A stretch of DNA of 64,000 bases from Streptomyces graminofaciens. GTDB taxonomy: Bacteria; Actinomycetota; Actinomycetes; Streptomycetales; Streptomycetaceae. Below the pieces are notes generated by a model. It had not been told where the DNA came from. It worked only from the letters and a program-made list of their open reading frames with translations, and ran no database searches. This document shows positions 47,224 through 55,584 of this stretch, piece after piece. The translations under genes and the position numbers were made by a program. Position 1 is the stretch's first letter; every line of letters starts with the position of its first letter. The stretch lies in the NCBI RefSeq assembly GCF_030294945.1, contig NZ_AP018448.1, forward strand, positions 9,334,501 through 9,398,500. Direction: 5' to 3'.

Positions 47224-48278
47224 GTAGCCAAGACATTCCAGAAGAGAACCTGCCTGTAGAGCAGGACCACGCGCACGGCGCGGTGAAGGTCGCGGACGAG
47301 GAGAACCCGTTCGCGGACCCTGGCCTGCCGCCCCATGAGCACCGGATCCAGGACATCGACGAGCGGGCCGCCAAGCGGTCCGAGCGCACGGTCGCCCTGC
47401 TGTTCACGGTGTCGATGCTCGCCACGGTCGGCTTCATCGCCTCGTATGTGACGATCGACGTCGACCAGTCGGTCTACGTCTTCCCGATCGGTCACATCAG
47501 CGGGCTGAACTTCGCGCTGGGGCTCACCCTCGGTCTGGCCCTGTTCACCATCGGCGCCGGCGCGGTCCACTGGGCCCGCACGCTGATGTCGGACGTGGAG
47601 GTCGCCGACGAGCGCCACGCGATCGAGGCCACGCCCGAGGTCAAGGCCAAGGTGCTGGCCGACTTCAAGCAGGGTGCCAAGGAGTCCGCGCTCGGGCGTC
47701 GCAAGCTGATCCGCAACACGATGTTCGGCGCGCTGGCCCTGTTCCCGCTCTCCGGTGTCATGCTGCTGCGCGACCTCGGTCCGCTGCCCGGCACCAAGCT
47801 GCGGCACACCACGTGGGCCAAGGGCAAGAAGCTCGTCAACATGAACACGGGCGAGCCGCTGCGTCCCTCCGACGTCGTGGTCGGGTCGCTGACCTTCGCC
47901 AAGCCGGACGGCCTGGAGGAGCACGACCACGACTTCCAGAAGAACATCGCCAAGGACGCCCTGATGATCGTCCGGATCCAGCCGGGCGACATCAAGGACA
48001 AGCAGGAACTCGACTGGTCCTACCAGGGCATCGTGGCGTTCTCGAAGATCTGCACCCACGTGGGCTGCCCGATCTCCCTGTACGAGCAGCAGACGCACCA
48101 TGTGCTCTGCCCCTGCCACCAGTCCACCTTCGACCTCGCCGACGGCGGCCGGGTGATCTTCGGTCCCGCGGGGCACGCCCTGCCGCAGCTGCAGATCACC
48201 GTCGGTGAAGACGGCTACCTCGAAGCCGTGGGCGACTTCCAGGAGCCCGTCGGTCCTGCCTTCTGGGAGCGCGGATGA
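47220..48278 (+). CDS. qcrA: Rieske iron-sulfur subunit of the bcc complex
   Basis: A 352-aa protein with an acidic N-terminus and three membrane helices (two near 60-110, one near 165-180), as in actinobacterial QcrA. The 2Fe-2S ligands are in CTHVGCPISLY and LCPCHQSTFDLADGG. It is coupled to qcrC and qcrB by 4-base overlaps. Confidence 0.97.
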   Translation: MSSQDIPEENLPVEQDHAHGAVKVADEENPFADPGLPPHEHRIQDIDERAAKRSERTVALLFTVSMLATVGFIASYVTIDVDQSVYVFPIGHISGLNFALGLTLGLALFTIGAGAVHWARTLMSDVEVADERHAIEATPEVKAKVLADFKQGAKESALGRRKLIRNTMFGALALFPLSGVMLLRDLGPLPGTKLRHTTWAKGKKLVNMNTGEPLRPSDVVVGSLTFAKPDGLEEHDHDFQKNIAKDALMIVRIQPGDIKDKQELDWSYQGIVAFSKICTHVGCPISLYEQQTHHVLCPCHQSTFDLADGGRVIFGPAGHALPQLQITVGEDGYLEAVGDFQEPVGPAFWERG

Positions 48279-49912
48279 GCACTGCAACCACCACCGACTC
48301 GCGCGGCAAGCGCGAGAAGGCCCCGGCCGGCGAGCGAGTCGCCGACTGGGCCGACGGCCGGCTCGGGATCTACTCCCTGGCCAAGGCCAACATGCGCAAG
48401 ATCTTCCCGGACCACTGGTCCTTCATGCTCGGTGAGATCTGCCTCTACAGCTTCATCATCATCATCCTCACGGGTGTGTACCTGACGCTGTTCTTCCACC
48501 CGTCGATGAACGAGGTGGAGTACCACGGCGTCTACGTCCCGATGCAGGGCGTGCTGATGTCCGAGGCCTACGCCTCGACGCTGGACATCAGTTTCGAGGT
48601 GCGTGGCGGCCTGCTGATCCGGCAGATCCACCACTGGGCCGCGTTGGTCTTCCTGGCCGGCATGTTGATTCACATGATGCGCGTGTTCTTCACGGGCGCG
48701 TTCCGCAAGCCACGTGAGGTCAACTGGCTCTTCGGCTGGCTGCTGTTGTTCCTCGGCCTGCTGACCGGTTTCACCGGTTACTCGCTCCCGGACGACCTGC
48801 TCTCCGGTACGGGTGTCCGGTTCACCGAGGGCGCCATCCTGTCCGTCCCCGTGGTGGGCACGTACATCTCGTTCTTCTTGTTCGGCGGGGAGTTCCCCGG
48901 CGGCGACTTCGTTGCCAGGTTCTACTCGATCCACATCCTGCTGCTGCCCGGCATCATGCTGGGTCTGGTGGTGGCGCACCTGATCCTGGTCTTCTACCAC
49001 AAGCACACGCAGTTCGCGGGCCCCGGAAAGTCGAACAAGAACGTCGTCGGCATGCCGCTGCTCCCGGTCTACATGGCAAAGGCCGGTGGATTCTTCTTCC
49101 TGGTCTTCGGTGTCATCGCCGCGATCGCCGCGATCGCCTCGATCAACCCGATCTGGGCGATGGGTCCCTACCGTCCGGACATGGTGTCCACCGGTGCACA
49201 GCCCGACTGGTACATGGGCTTCGCCGAGGGGCTCATTCGCCTGATGCCGGGCTGGGAGATCAATTTCTGGGGTCATACCCTTGTCCTCGGTGTGTTCATC
49301 CCGGCGGTCGTCTTCCCGCTGGTCCTCGTCTCGATCGGTGTCTATCCGTTCGTCGAGGCCTGGGTCACCGGTGACAAGCGGGAGCACCACATCCTGGACC
49401 GCCCGCGGAACGCGCCGACCCGCACCGCGTTCGGTGTCGCCTGGCTGGTCTGGTTCGGCGTGCTGATGGTGGGTGGTGGCAATGACATCTGGGCCACGCA
49501 CTTCCACCTCTCCATCAACGCCATCACGTGGTTCGGACGGATCGCCTTCTTCGCGGCACCGATCCTCGCCTTCATCGTGACCAAGCGCATCTGCCTGGGG
49601 CTGCAGCGTCGGGACAAGGACAAGGTGCTGCACGGTCGCGAGACCGGCATCATCAAGCGCCTGCCGCACGGTGAGTTCATCGAGATCCACGAACCGCTCA
49701 GCCAGGAGCAGCTGCACACGCTCACGGCGCACGAGCAGTACAAGCCGGCCGAGATCGGCCCGACGGTCGACGAGAACGGTGTCGAGCGCAGGGTGTCGCG
49801 TACGCAGAAGCTGCGCTCCAAGCTCTCGCAGGGGTACTACGGGGAGAACAACCAGATCCCCAAGCCCACCGCCGAGGAGTACAAGGAGATCACCAGCGGC
49901 CACGGCCACTGA
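48275..49912 (+). CDS. qcrB: Cytochrome b subunit of the bcc complex
   Basis: A 545-aa integral membrane dihaem quinol oxidase subunit. Haem-ligand histidines are in RQIHHWAALVFLAGMLIHMMR and YSIHILLLPGIMLGLVVAHL. The quinol-site motif appears as QPDWYMGFAEG. The C-terminal cytoplasmic extension (about 430-545) is the actinobacterial form. It is the last gene of qcrCAB and ends at a strong terminator. Confidence 0.97.
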   Translation: MSTATTTDSRGKREKAPAGERVADWADGRLGIYSLAKANMRKIFPDHWSFMLGEICLYSFIIIILTGVYLTLFFHPSMNEVEYHGVYVPMQGVLMSEAYASTLDISFEVRGGLLIRQIHHWAALVFLAGMLIHMMRVFFTGAFRKPREVNWLFGWLLLFLGLLTGFTGYSLPDDLLSGTGVRFTEGAILSVPVVGTYISFFLFGGEFPGGDFVARFYSIHILLLPGIMLGLVVAHLILVFYHKHTQFAGPGKSNKNVVGMPLLPVYMAKAGGFFFLVFGVIAAIAAIASINPIWAMGPYRPDMVSTGAQPDWYMGFAEGLIRLMPGWEINFWGHTLVLGVFIPAVVFPLVLVSIGVYPFVEAWVTGDKREHHILDRPRNAPTRTAFGVAWLVWFGVLMVGGGNDIWATHFHLSINAITWFGRIAFFAAPILAFIVTKRICLGLQRRDKDKVLHGRETGIIKRLPHGEFIEIHEPLSQEQLHTLTAHEQYKPAEIGPTVDENGVERRVSRTQKLRSKLSQGYYGENNQIPKPTAEEYKEITSGHGH

Positions 49913-49935
49913 TCTTTCGCACTGTCACGCCACAT

Positions 49936-49979
49936 CGGCGGCCCTACGGACATGAACCAATGTGTCCGTAGGGCCGCCG
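49936..49979 (+). terminator. Terminator of qcrCAB
   Basis: Perfect 17-bp arms (49936-49952 with 49963-49979, cggcggccctacggaca) followed by TTTTGTC. It marks the left edge of the biosynthetic insertion. Confidence 0.93.
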
Positions 49980-50128
49980 TTTTGTCTTTCGCCTACGAAC
50001 GCGATTTATGAATTTTTACGGGCCCACTACGGGATCGGATAGTAGGATCTCCAAAGGTCGTGATCTTGAGCCGGGGGGTGATGGCGTCCGATGGGCGCAC
50101 CCCTGGCCTTACACAGGGGGAAACACGA

Positions 50129-51382
50129 ATGCCAGATCCTGCTGCGAACACCGGATTCTTCTTCAACCCGACCGATCCGGAATTCCGGCGCGATCCCTAC
50201 CCGGTCTACCGGAAACTGCGTGATGAGCACCCGCTTCTTCCGGGGCCCTTGAGTTCATGGGTGGTCAGCCGCTACGACGACGTTGAATTCCTCCTTCGGG
50301 ACCGTCGGCTGGGCAAGGACCTCGGGAAATCCCAGTTCTTCGCTCAACCGGCCGGAGCACCCGACGAGGAGCCGCCGCCCTTCCTCGGACTGGGTATGGA
50401 CGGCTGGGACGGAAATCTCTTCAAGCTGCTGGATCCGCCGGACCACACGACGCTGCGGAGTCTTGTAGCGGCGCCTTTCACGCCGGCCGCGGTCGACACA
50501 CTCATCAAGTCTGTGACGGCGGTGGTGGACGAGCTCCTGGTCGACCTGCCACCGCGGTTCGACGCCATGGAGCTTCTCGGCGCGATGGTTCCGGTGCGTG
50601 TCCTCGGTGACATGATGGGAATTCCGCGTGACGACCAGAAGCTCTTCGTCGAATGGTCCACCGAGATAGCGAGGCTCCTGGAGCTCGGTGCGCCGCCGCC
50701 GGAGGATCTGGCGGCCGCGTCCCAGCGTGCGGTGGCCGAGTGCACGGAGTACTTCGTCAGAGCGCTGGAGGAGCGCCAGGGCGGGGACGGGACCGACCTG
50801 ATGTCCACGCTTTTGCGTGTCGCCGACGAGATCGATGGGCTGACGGTTCATCACGTCGCGGCGATGTGCGTGCTCCTCATCGTTCCGGGGCTGGACACCT
50901 TCGCCAATCTCATAGGTAACGCCGTGGTGTTGCTTGCTCAGCACCCGGATGTGCTGAACCGGCTGGCCGGCGACCCCGGGCTCGGGGACGACGTCCTCGA
51001 CGAGGTGCTGCGTCTGGAGCCGCCCACGCATGCCTCGTGGCGCGTCGTCAACGAACCGATCGACCTGCACGGCCAGACGATGCAGACGGGCGACGTCGTG
51101 CTGCTGATGCTGGCCGCGGCCAACCGGGACGAACGGACCTTCGGCGCCCCCGATACGTTGTCGCTGGGGGCGCACGGTCGCAAGCATCTCTCCTTCGGCC
51201 GGGGTATCCACTACTGCCTCGGTGACAACCTCTCCCGTCTGATGGCCAAGGAAGCGCTGATCGGCCTCGCGCGGCGGTGCGGCTCCGTGGAGCTGGAGGG
51301 AGACGAAGTCGACCTCAAGCCTGGTCTGTGGCTCAGGGGTCCGGCCCGGTTGCCCGTTACGGTGACCGCACGGGTCAGCTGA
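50129..51382 (+). CDS. Cytochrome P450, candidate carbazole hydroxylase
   Basis: A 417-aa soluble bacterial P450. The I-helix is LIVPGLDTFANL, with the acid-Thr pair (D-T). The K-helix is DEVLRLEP, and the haem-cysteine loop FGRGIHYCLGDNLSR puts the ligand at Cys363. ATG 50129 is chosen for AGGGGGAAA 6-8 bases upstream; an ATG at 50060 has no site. It is the first plus-strand gene of the cluster. Carbazole clusters I know (neocarazostatin NzsA) carry one P450 that hydroxylates the prenylated ring, so this is its likely role, by inference. Redox partners are not encoded here. Confidence 0.9.
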   Translation: MPDPAANTGFFFNPTDPEFRRDPYPVYRKLRDEHPLLPGPLSSWVVSRYDDVEFLLRDRRLGKDLGKSQFFAQPAGAPDEEPPPFLGLGMDGWDGNLFKLLDPPDHTTLRSLVAAPFTPAAVDTLIKSVTAVVDELLVDLPPRFDAMELLGAMVPVRVLGDMMGIPRDDQKLFVEWSTEIARLLELGAPPPEDLAAASQRAVAECTEYFVRALEERQGGDGTDLMSTLLRVADEIDGLTVHHVAAMCVLLIVPGLDTFANLIGNAVVLLAQHPDVLNRLAGDPGLGDDVLDEVLRLEPPTHASWRVVNEPIDLHGQTMQTGDVVLLMLAAANRDERTFGAPDTLSLGAHGRKHLSFGRGIHYCLGDNLSRLMAKEALIGLARRCGSVELEGDEVDLKPGLWLRGPARLPVTVTARVS

Positions 51383-51392
51383 ATGTTCCCCT

Positions 51393-51437
51393 CGGTCGGC
51401 CACGATCGTCCGCTCCCTCGACGATCGTGGCCGACCG
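51393..51437 (+). terminator. Terminator between P450 and idi
   Basis: Perfect 18-bp arms (51393-51410 with 51420-51437, cggtcggccacgatcgtc) and a 9-base loop, 10 bases after the P450 stop. idi must therefore depend on read-through or its own promoter. Confidence 0.85.
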
Positions 51438-51519
51438 GGTGTCCTCGCCGTCATGTCCGGTCTTCATGACCGTTTTCCATTGACGACGAATCACAGACTC
51501 TGAGGAAAGGGACTTCAGA

Positions 51520-52095
51520 ATGACCTCTGCTCAATCCACCAAGACCCTCCCGGCCGAACCGATTCTCCTCGAACTCGTGGATGAAGACGGCCGGACGATC
51601 GGCGTCGCTGAGAAACTTTCGGCGCATCAGGCCCCCGGGCATCTGCACCGCGCCTTCTCGGTCTTCCTCTTCGACACCGACGGTCGTCTGCTGCTTCAGC
51701 AGCGAGCCCATTCGAAATACCACTCGCCCGGTGTCTGGTCCAATACGTGTTGCGGCCACCCCTACCCCGACGAGCCTCCACAGGTCGCTGCCGGCCGTCG
51801 AGTGCGTGAGGAACTCGGCCTGGAGGAGGTCTCCCTCCAGGCGGCCGGAACGGTCACGTACGAGCACCCCGATGAGATATCTGGGTTGGTGGAGAAGGAA
51901 TACAACCACCTGTTCGTGGGCGTGGTGGACGAGAAGCCTGAACCGGATCCGGCCGAGGTCTGCGACTTCCGCTTCGTAAACCGCGCGGAACTCGAGGAAC
52001 TGCGCAAGCGGGAACCGTTCTCCGCCTGGTTCCCCTCGGTCCTGACCGCGGCCATGCCCGGCATGGCCCGAGTCGCACCGGGCGGCGGCTGGTAG
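51520..52095 (+). CDS. idi: Isopentenyl diphosphate isomerase, type I
   Basis: A 191-aa Nudix-fold enzyme interconverting IPP and DMAPP. The catalytic Cys is in WSNTCCGHP (Cys78), the Nudix-like helix is RRVREELGLEE, and the catalytic Glu lies in VEKEYNHLF (Glu127). GGAAAGG lies 7-8 bases before ATG 51520. In this cluster it would raise DMAPP for the prenyl donor, which matters because cyclolavandulyl diphosphate is made from two DMAPP. Confidence 0.95.
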   Translation: MTSAQSTKTLPAEPILLELVDEDGRTIGVAEKLSAHQAPGHLHRAFSVFLFDTDGRLLLQQRAHSKYHSPGVWSNTCCGHPYPDEPPQVAAGRRVREELGLEEVSLQAAGTVTYEHPDEISGLVEKEYNHLFVGVVDEKPEPDPAEVCDFRFVNRAELEELRKREPFSAWFPSVLTAAMPGMARVAPGGGW

Positions 52096-52104
52096 ACCCG
52101 ATGA

Positions 52105-52150
52105 GAAAGAGCTGTCGTGGACGGGTTCTCCCGTTCACGACAGCTCTTTC
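52105..52150. terminator. Bidirectional terminator between idi and the aminotransferase gene
   Basis: GAAAGAGCTGTCGTG (52105-52119) pairs with CACGACAGCTCTTTC (52136-52150); the loop itself contains ACGGG/CCCGT. It ends both convergent transcripts of the cluster. Confidence 0.93.
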
Positions 52151-52166
52151 CCGTTACGCGCGTGAG

Positions 52167-53144
52167 TTACGACAGCGCCCGCAGGACCGCGTCGTTGGCC
52201 TCGGTGTCGCCGATGGTGAGCCGGACACCTTCGCTCTCGAAGTACCGGGCCAGGACCCCGTTCTGCTCCAATGCCTCGCGGATTTCATGCGTCCGCTCTG
52301 GTTCGTCGAACCACAGAAAATTGGTCTGGCTGGGCAGTACGTTCCAGCCGACGCGGATCAACTCCCGCGTCACCCGGTTTCGTTCTCGCACGATGAAATC
52401 CACGCGCGTTCTCAGCTCGCGCTGTTCGCGCAGTGAAGCCTCCACCGCGACCACCGACAGGGAACTCACGGCAAAGGGAAGTTGGAAATCGTTGATCCGC
52501 CGTGCCAGTTCCGGACTCGTCATGCCGTAGCCGACGCGCATGTTGGCCAGGCCGTACGCCTTGGAGAACGTGCGCAGCACCAGCAGATTGGGGAACTCCC
52601 GCACCCAGTCCGCCGAATCGGGACGTTGCCCCGCGTCGACGAACTCGATGTACGCCTCGTCCAGCACGACCATCGTGTCGGTCGGGACCAGGGCGAGGAA
52701 CTCTCTCAGTCCCTGCGCCGGGACGAACCGGCCGGTCGGGTTGTGCGGGTTGCACACGATCACGGCGTCCGTGTCCACCGACGCCTTCGCCAGGCCGGTG
52801 AGATCCTGGTGCCCGCCCGGCAGGAGCGGGATCTCAATGGGGCGGGCCGCTGCCATCCGGGCGAGCAGCGGGTACGCGTCGAAGTTTCGCCACCCGTACG
52901 CGAGGCCACCGCCGGGACGCACTGTCGCCTGCAGGGCCTGGAGCGCGACCCCGACGGATCCGGAGCCCACGACGAGACCCTCGACAGGGAACCCGAGCCA
53001 GTCGGCGATGACGCCCTTCAGACGTTCCGGGTAGAACTCCGGATACCTGTTGACCGTGGCGACGTGGTGGGCGATTTCTGCGGCCACGGGTCCGAGTGGC
53101 GGGAGTGGATTCTCGTTCAGTGTCAGCAGATGTTCCATGGGCAT
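52167..53144 (-). CDS. HisC-like aminotransferase, candidate tryptophan aminotransferase
   Basis: A 325-aa fold-type I PLP enzyme. It shows GSGSVGVALQAL, ICNPHNPTGRF-type (VCNPHNPTGRF), VLDEAYIEF and the PLP lysine in TFSKAYGLANMRVGYG. It resembles histidinol-phosphate/aromatic aminotransferases but begins at LTLNENPLPPL, so the usual 25-30 residue N-terminal arm is missing. ATG 53144 overlaps the ACP stop (TGATG); a second ATG lies 6 bases later. In a carbazole pathway it would convert L-tryptophan to indole-3-pyruvate; this is inferred from context. It is the last gene of the operon. Confidence 0.88.
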   Translation of the reverse strand: MPMEHLLTLNENPLPPLGPVAAEIAHHVATVNRYPEFYPERLKGVIADWLGFPVEGLVVGSGSVGVALQALQATVRPGGGLAYGWRNFDAYPLLARMAAARPIEIPLLPGGHQDLTGLAKASVDTDAVIVCNPHNPTGRFVPAQGLREFLALVPTDTMVVLDEAYIEFVDAGQRPDSADWVREFPNLLVLRTFSKAYGLANMRVGYGMTSPELARRINDFQLPFAVSSLSVVAVEASLREQRELRTRVDFIVRERNRVTRELIRVGWNVLPSQTNFLWFDEPERTHEIREALEQNGVLARYFESEGVRLTIGDTEANDAVLRALS

Positions 53145-53383
53145 CAGCTCACACCCACGGATCTGAGGAGATCGCGTGCATTCTGCAGATTGGAATCGAT
53201 GCCCAGCTCGTTGCCGTTCAGCATCGGGGTCTTGAAGTGACGCTCCAACTCCACGATGAATTCGACGACACCCATCGAGTCGATTCCCGACTCGCCGAAG
53301 GTAGCCCCCTTGAAAAGGGAGTCGGTGGATTTGGGGAAGCGCTCGTCAAGCAGTGACTTCAGGTTCTCGTCAATGGTGCTCAT
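53144..53383 (-). CDS. Free-standing acyl carrier protein
   Basis: A 79-aa ACP. Ser36 in GESGIDSMGVVEF is the phosphopantetheine site. GAGAAGAG lies 6 bases upstream of ATG 53383. Single ACPs of this kind carry the short alkyl chain in neocarazostatin biosynthesis (NzsE, from memory). It sits between the KAS III and the aminotransferase. Confidence 0.93.
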   Translation of the reverse strand: MSTIDENLKSLLDERFPKSTDSLFKGATFGESGIDSMGVVEFIVELERHFKTPMLNGNELGIDSNLQNARDLLRSVGVS

Positions 53384-53409
53384 GGTTCTCTTCTCGCTTG
53401 TACGATTGC

Positions 53410-54420
53410 TCACTCGGTGACGGCGACGAGCGACTCGGGCCAGGTGAGCAGTGCCGAGCCCCACGTCAGCCCACCGCCGAAGCCGGTGAGGACGACCGAC
53501 TGCCCCGCTTCGAACCGTCCGGCCGTCGCGCCCGCGGCGAGTGCCAGTGGAATGGACGCGGCCACGGTGTTGCCGACCTGGTCGATGTTCTTCACGACTC
53601 GCTCCGGTGGCAGGCCCAACTCCCTTGCGCAGGTGTCGAGGATGCGCACATTGGCCTGGTGCGGGACCAGATGGGCGATGTCGTCCGGTGTCAGCACGGC
53701 GCGGTCGAGGACGTTGCGTACCGAACCGCTCATGTGCCGGACCGCGCGAGCGAAGACCTGAGGGCCGTCCATGTGGAAATAGGCGTCCGACGGAGCCGGA
53801 TCAGCTCCGCTGAGCCGCTGTTCCGACCCACCGGCCGGGACGGTGATGAGATCCACTCCCCGGCCGTCGCTGCCCAGGTCGAACCCGAGCAACGCGCCGT
53901 TCTCCCCCCGGTCGCCGGCCCGGAGGACCGTGGCACCGGCGCCGTCGCCGAAGATGACCCGGGTGGTGCGGTCACCGGGATCGAGGATCGTGGAGAAGGT
54001 GTCCGCCCCGACAACCAGAGCCGTGTCGACCACCCCGGTTCCGATCAGCCCCGCTGCGGCGGCCAGCCCGTACACGAAGCCGGTGCACACCGCGGCTACG
54101 TCGAACGCTCCCACCCCGGCGAGCCCGAGGGCTTCGGCCACCACGGGGGCCGTCGCGGGACAGGGGCGGTCGGGGGTGCTCGTGGCCACCACCACCAGGT
54201 CCACCCGGTCGACATCTGCGGACTTCAGCGCGCGCCGGGCGGCCTCTGTCGCCAAGTGGCCGGTGCTCATGCCGGGAGACGCCACATGGCGCCGGGCAAT
54301 GCCGGTGCGGGTTCTGATCCACTCGTCGGTCGTGTCCAGTTCGGTCGCGAGCATGTCGTTCGTGACCACCTGAGGTGGGACCCAGGTCCCCAGACCGCTG
54401 AGGACCGCGCTGCGCGTCAT
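53410..54420 (-). CDS. FabH-type ketoacyl-ACP synthase III
   Basis: A 336-aa thiolase-fold enzyme. The full Cys-His-Asn triad is visible: AAVCTGFVYG (Cys112), VPHQANVRI and NIDQVGNTVAASIP. LSGLGTWVPPQVVTN and WIRTRTGIARRH are classical FabH blocks. It should start the alkyl side chain by condensing an acyl-CoA with malonyl-ACP, loaded on the ACP encoded 27 bases downstream (NzsF role, from memory). Confidence 0.93.
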   Translation of the reverse strand: MTRSAVLSGLGTWVPPQVVTNDMLATELDTTDEWIRTRTGIARRHVASPGMSTGHLATEAARRALKSADVDRVDLVVVATSTPDRPCPATAPVVAEALGLAGVGAFDVAAVCTGFVYGLAAAAGLIGTGVVDTALVVGADTFSTILDPGDRTTRVIFGDGAGATVLRAGDRGENGALLGFDLGSDGRGVDLITVPAGGSEQRLSGADPAPSDAYFHMDGPQVFARAVRHMSGSVRNVLDRAVLTPDDIAHLVPHQANVRILDTCARELGLPPERVVKNIDQVGNTVAASIPLALAAGATAGRFEAGQSVVLTGFGGGLTWGSALLTWPESLVAVTE

Positions 54421-54455
54421 GGTCTGTGCTCCTAGGGAAGGGAAGGTAGGGCGGG

Positions 54456-55475
54456 CTACTCGGTGATGCCGTTCTGGAAAGGAGCGCGCACACGGTAACC
54501 ACCGCGTATCGACTGCTGGTTGATCTTCCGGGCGCGGGCGATGGCGGCGGCCGTGCGTGTGATCATGAGTCCCGATGTGAGTCCCAGCCCCCGCCGGGAA
54601 CTCTTGAAGAAGGCGTAGCCGTTCTTGGCCAGCTCGGGGAACATCGAGTCATGGAGCTGGATGTCGGCCTCCATGAACGTCCGCGACGTCGGGTGCAATG
54701 TCTGCGGCCAGGAGCGGCCGGCGTCCAAATGCTTCTTGGCCAGGCCGATCTCGAAGCGCATCAGCTCACGCACGGGGTCGCTGATGTGGCCACTGCCAAT
54801 CTGACGATTCAGGTCCTCGCGCTCCAGACCGAACCGGGCGAGATGTTCCATCGGGAGGTAGAGCCGCCCGAGGTCCAGGTCCTCGCGCAGGTCCCAGAGG
54901 AAGTCCAGCAGCTGGAAGGCCGTGATCGTGTGCCGGCAGAGCTCCTCGGCCTCCGCGCTCTGCGGTTCGAAGATCTGATTGATCCACCCGGCGGGGAGCA
55001 GGGTCACCGTCTCGAGGAACTCGTCGAGCGCCTCGTCGTTCGCGTACTCGTAGGTCGTCAGGGCCTTGCGGTGTCCGTCGACGAAGTCCGGTACACGGAG
55101 GTAGGGCAGGTCCCACGTCCGCAGCGTGTGGACCAGAGCCCGGGCGAGGGACGCGTCCGTCTGCTCCGAGAGGGACAGCGGCCGGTCCACGGGCAGCGGA
55201 TCACCCTTGGCGATCGCCATATAGGTGCGCTCCCACTCGTCGAGCCTGCGAGCGCGGACCTCGACGCTGTGGTTGATGTCGTCGGCCAGGTTGTCGACGT
55301 AGGCGACGAAGGTGATGAAGGCGTCGAAGTAGGATCGTTTGGCCGCGGGGAACATGAACCGGCCCAGGTAGCGGCCGCGGCCGATCTTGCGGAACAGCTG
55401 GGAAGTCGTGATGTAGTCGGCGCGCAGTCCGGAGTCCGTGATGCCCGCGAGGTCAAGCTCTTGAACAATCGTCAT
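54456..55475 (-). CDS. Squalene/phytoene-synthase-like aromatic prenyltransferase
   Basis: A 339-aa all-helical protein of the trans-isoprenyl head-to-head family. The first Asp-rich motif is DNLADD (61-66) and the second DLREDLDLGRLYLP (195-208). Instead of joining two prenyl diphosphates, relatives in carbazole clusters (CqsB4, LvqB4, NzsG, from memory) attach a prenyl or cyclolavandulyl group to the carbazole ring. Both magnesium motifs are intact. No phytoene desaturase or squalene cyclase gene is near, which argues against a carotenoid or hopanoid role. Confidence 0.88.
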   Translation of the reverse strand: MTIVQELDLAGITDSGLRADYITTSQLFRKIGRGRYLGRFMFPAAKRSYFDAFITFVAYVDNLADDINHSVEVRARRLDEWERTYMAIAKGDPLPVDRPLSLSEQTDASLARALVHTLRTWDLPYLRVPDFVDGHRKALTTYEYANDEALDEFLETVTLLPAGWINQIFEPQSAEAEELCRHTITAFQLLDFLWDLREDLDLGRLYLPMEHLARFGLEREDLNRQIGSGHISDPVRELMRFEIGLAKKHLDAGRSWPQTLHPTSRTFMEADIQLHDSMFPELAKNGYAFFKSSRRGLGLTSGLMITRTAAAIARARKINQQSIRGGYRVRAPFQNGITE

Positions 55476-55584
55476 GTCTGTGCTCTTTCCGATGGGTTCC
55501 GCACATCCCCGAAGCCACCGGCCGGCTGGCGTGTGTTCGCGGGGGTATGCGGACGAAGCGGGAGGAGGGCGCGACGGCCGGCTT

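Noticed and set aside
54456..55475. Carotenoid or hopanoid pathway (phytoene/squalene synthase)
   Set aside because: No desaturase, lycopene cyclase or squalene-hopene cyclase nearby, and the neighbouring genes fit carbazole assembly.
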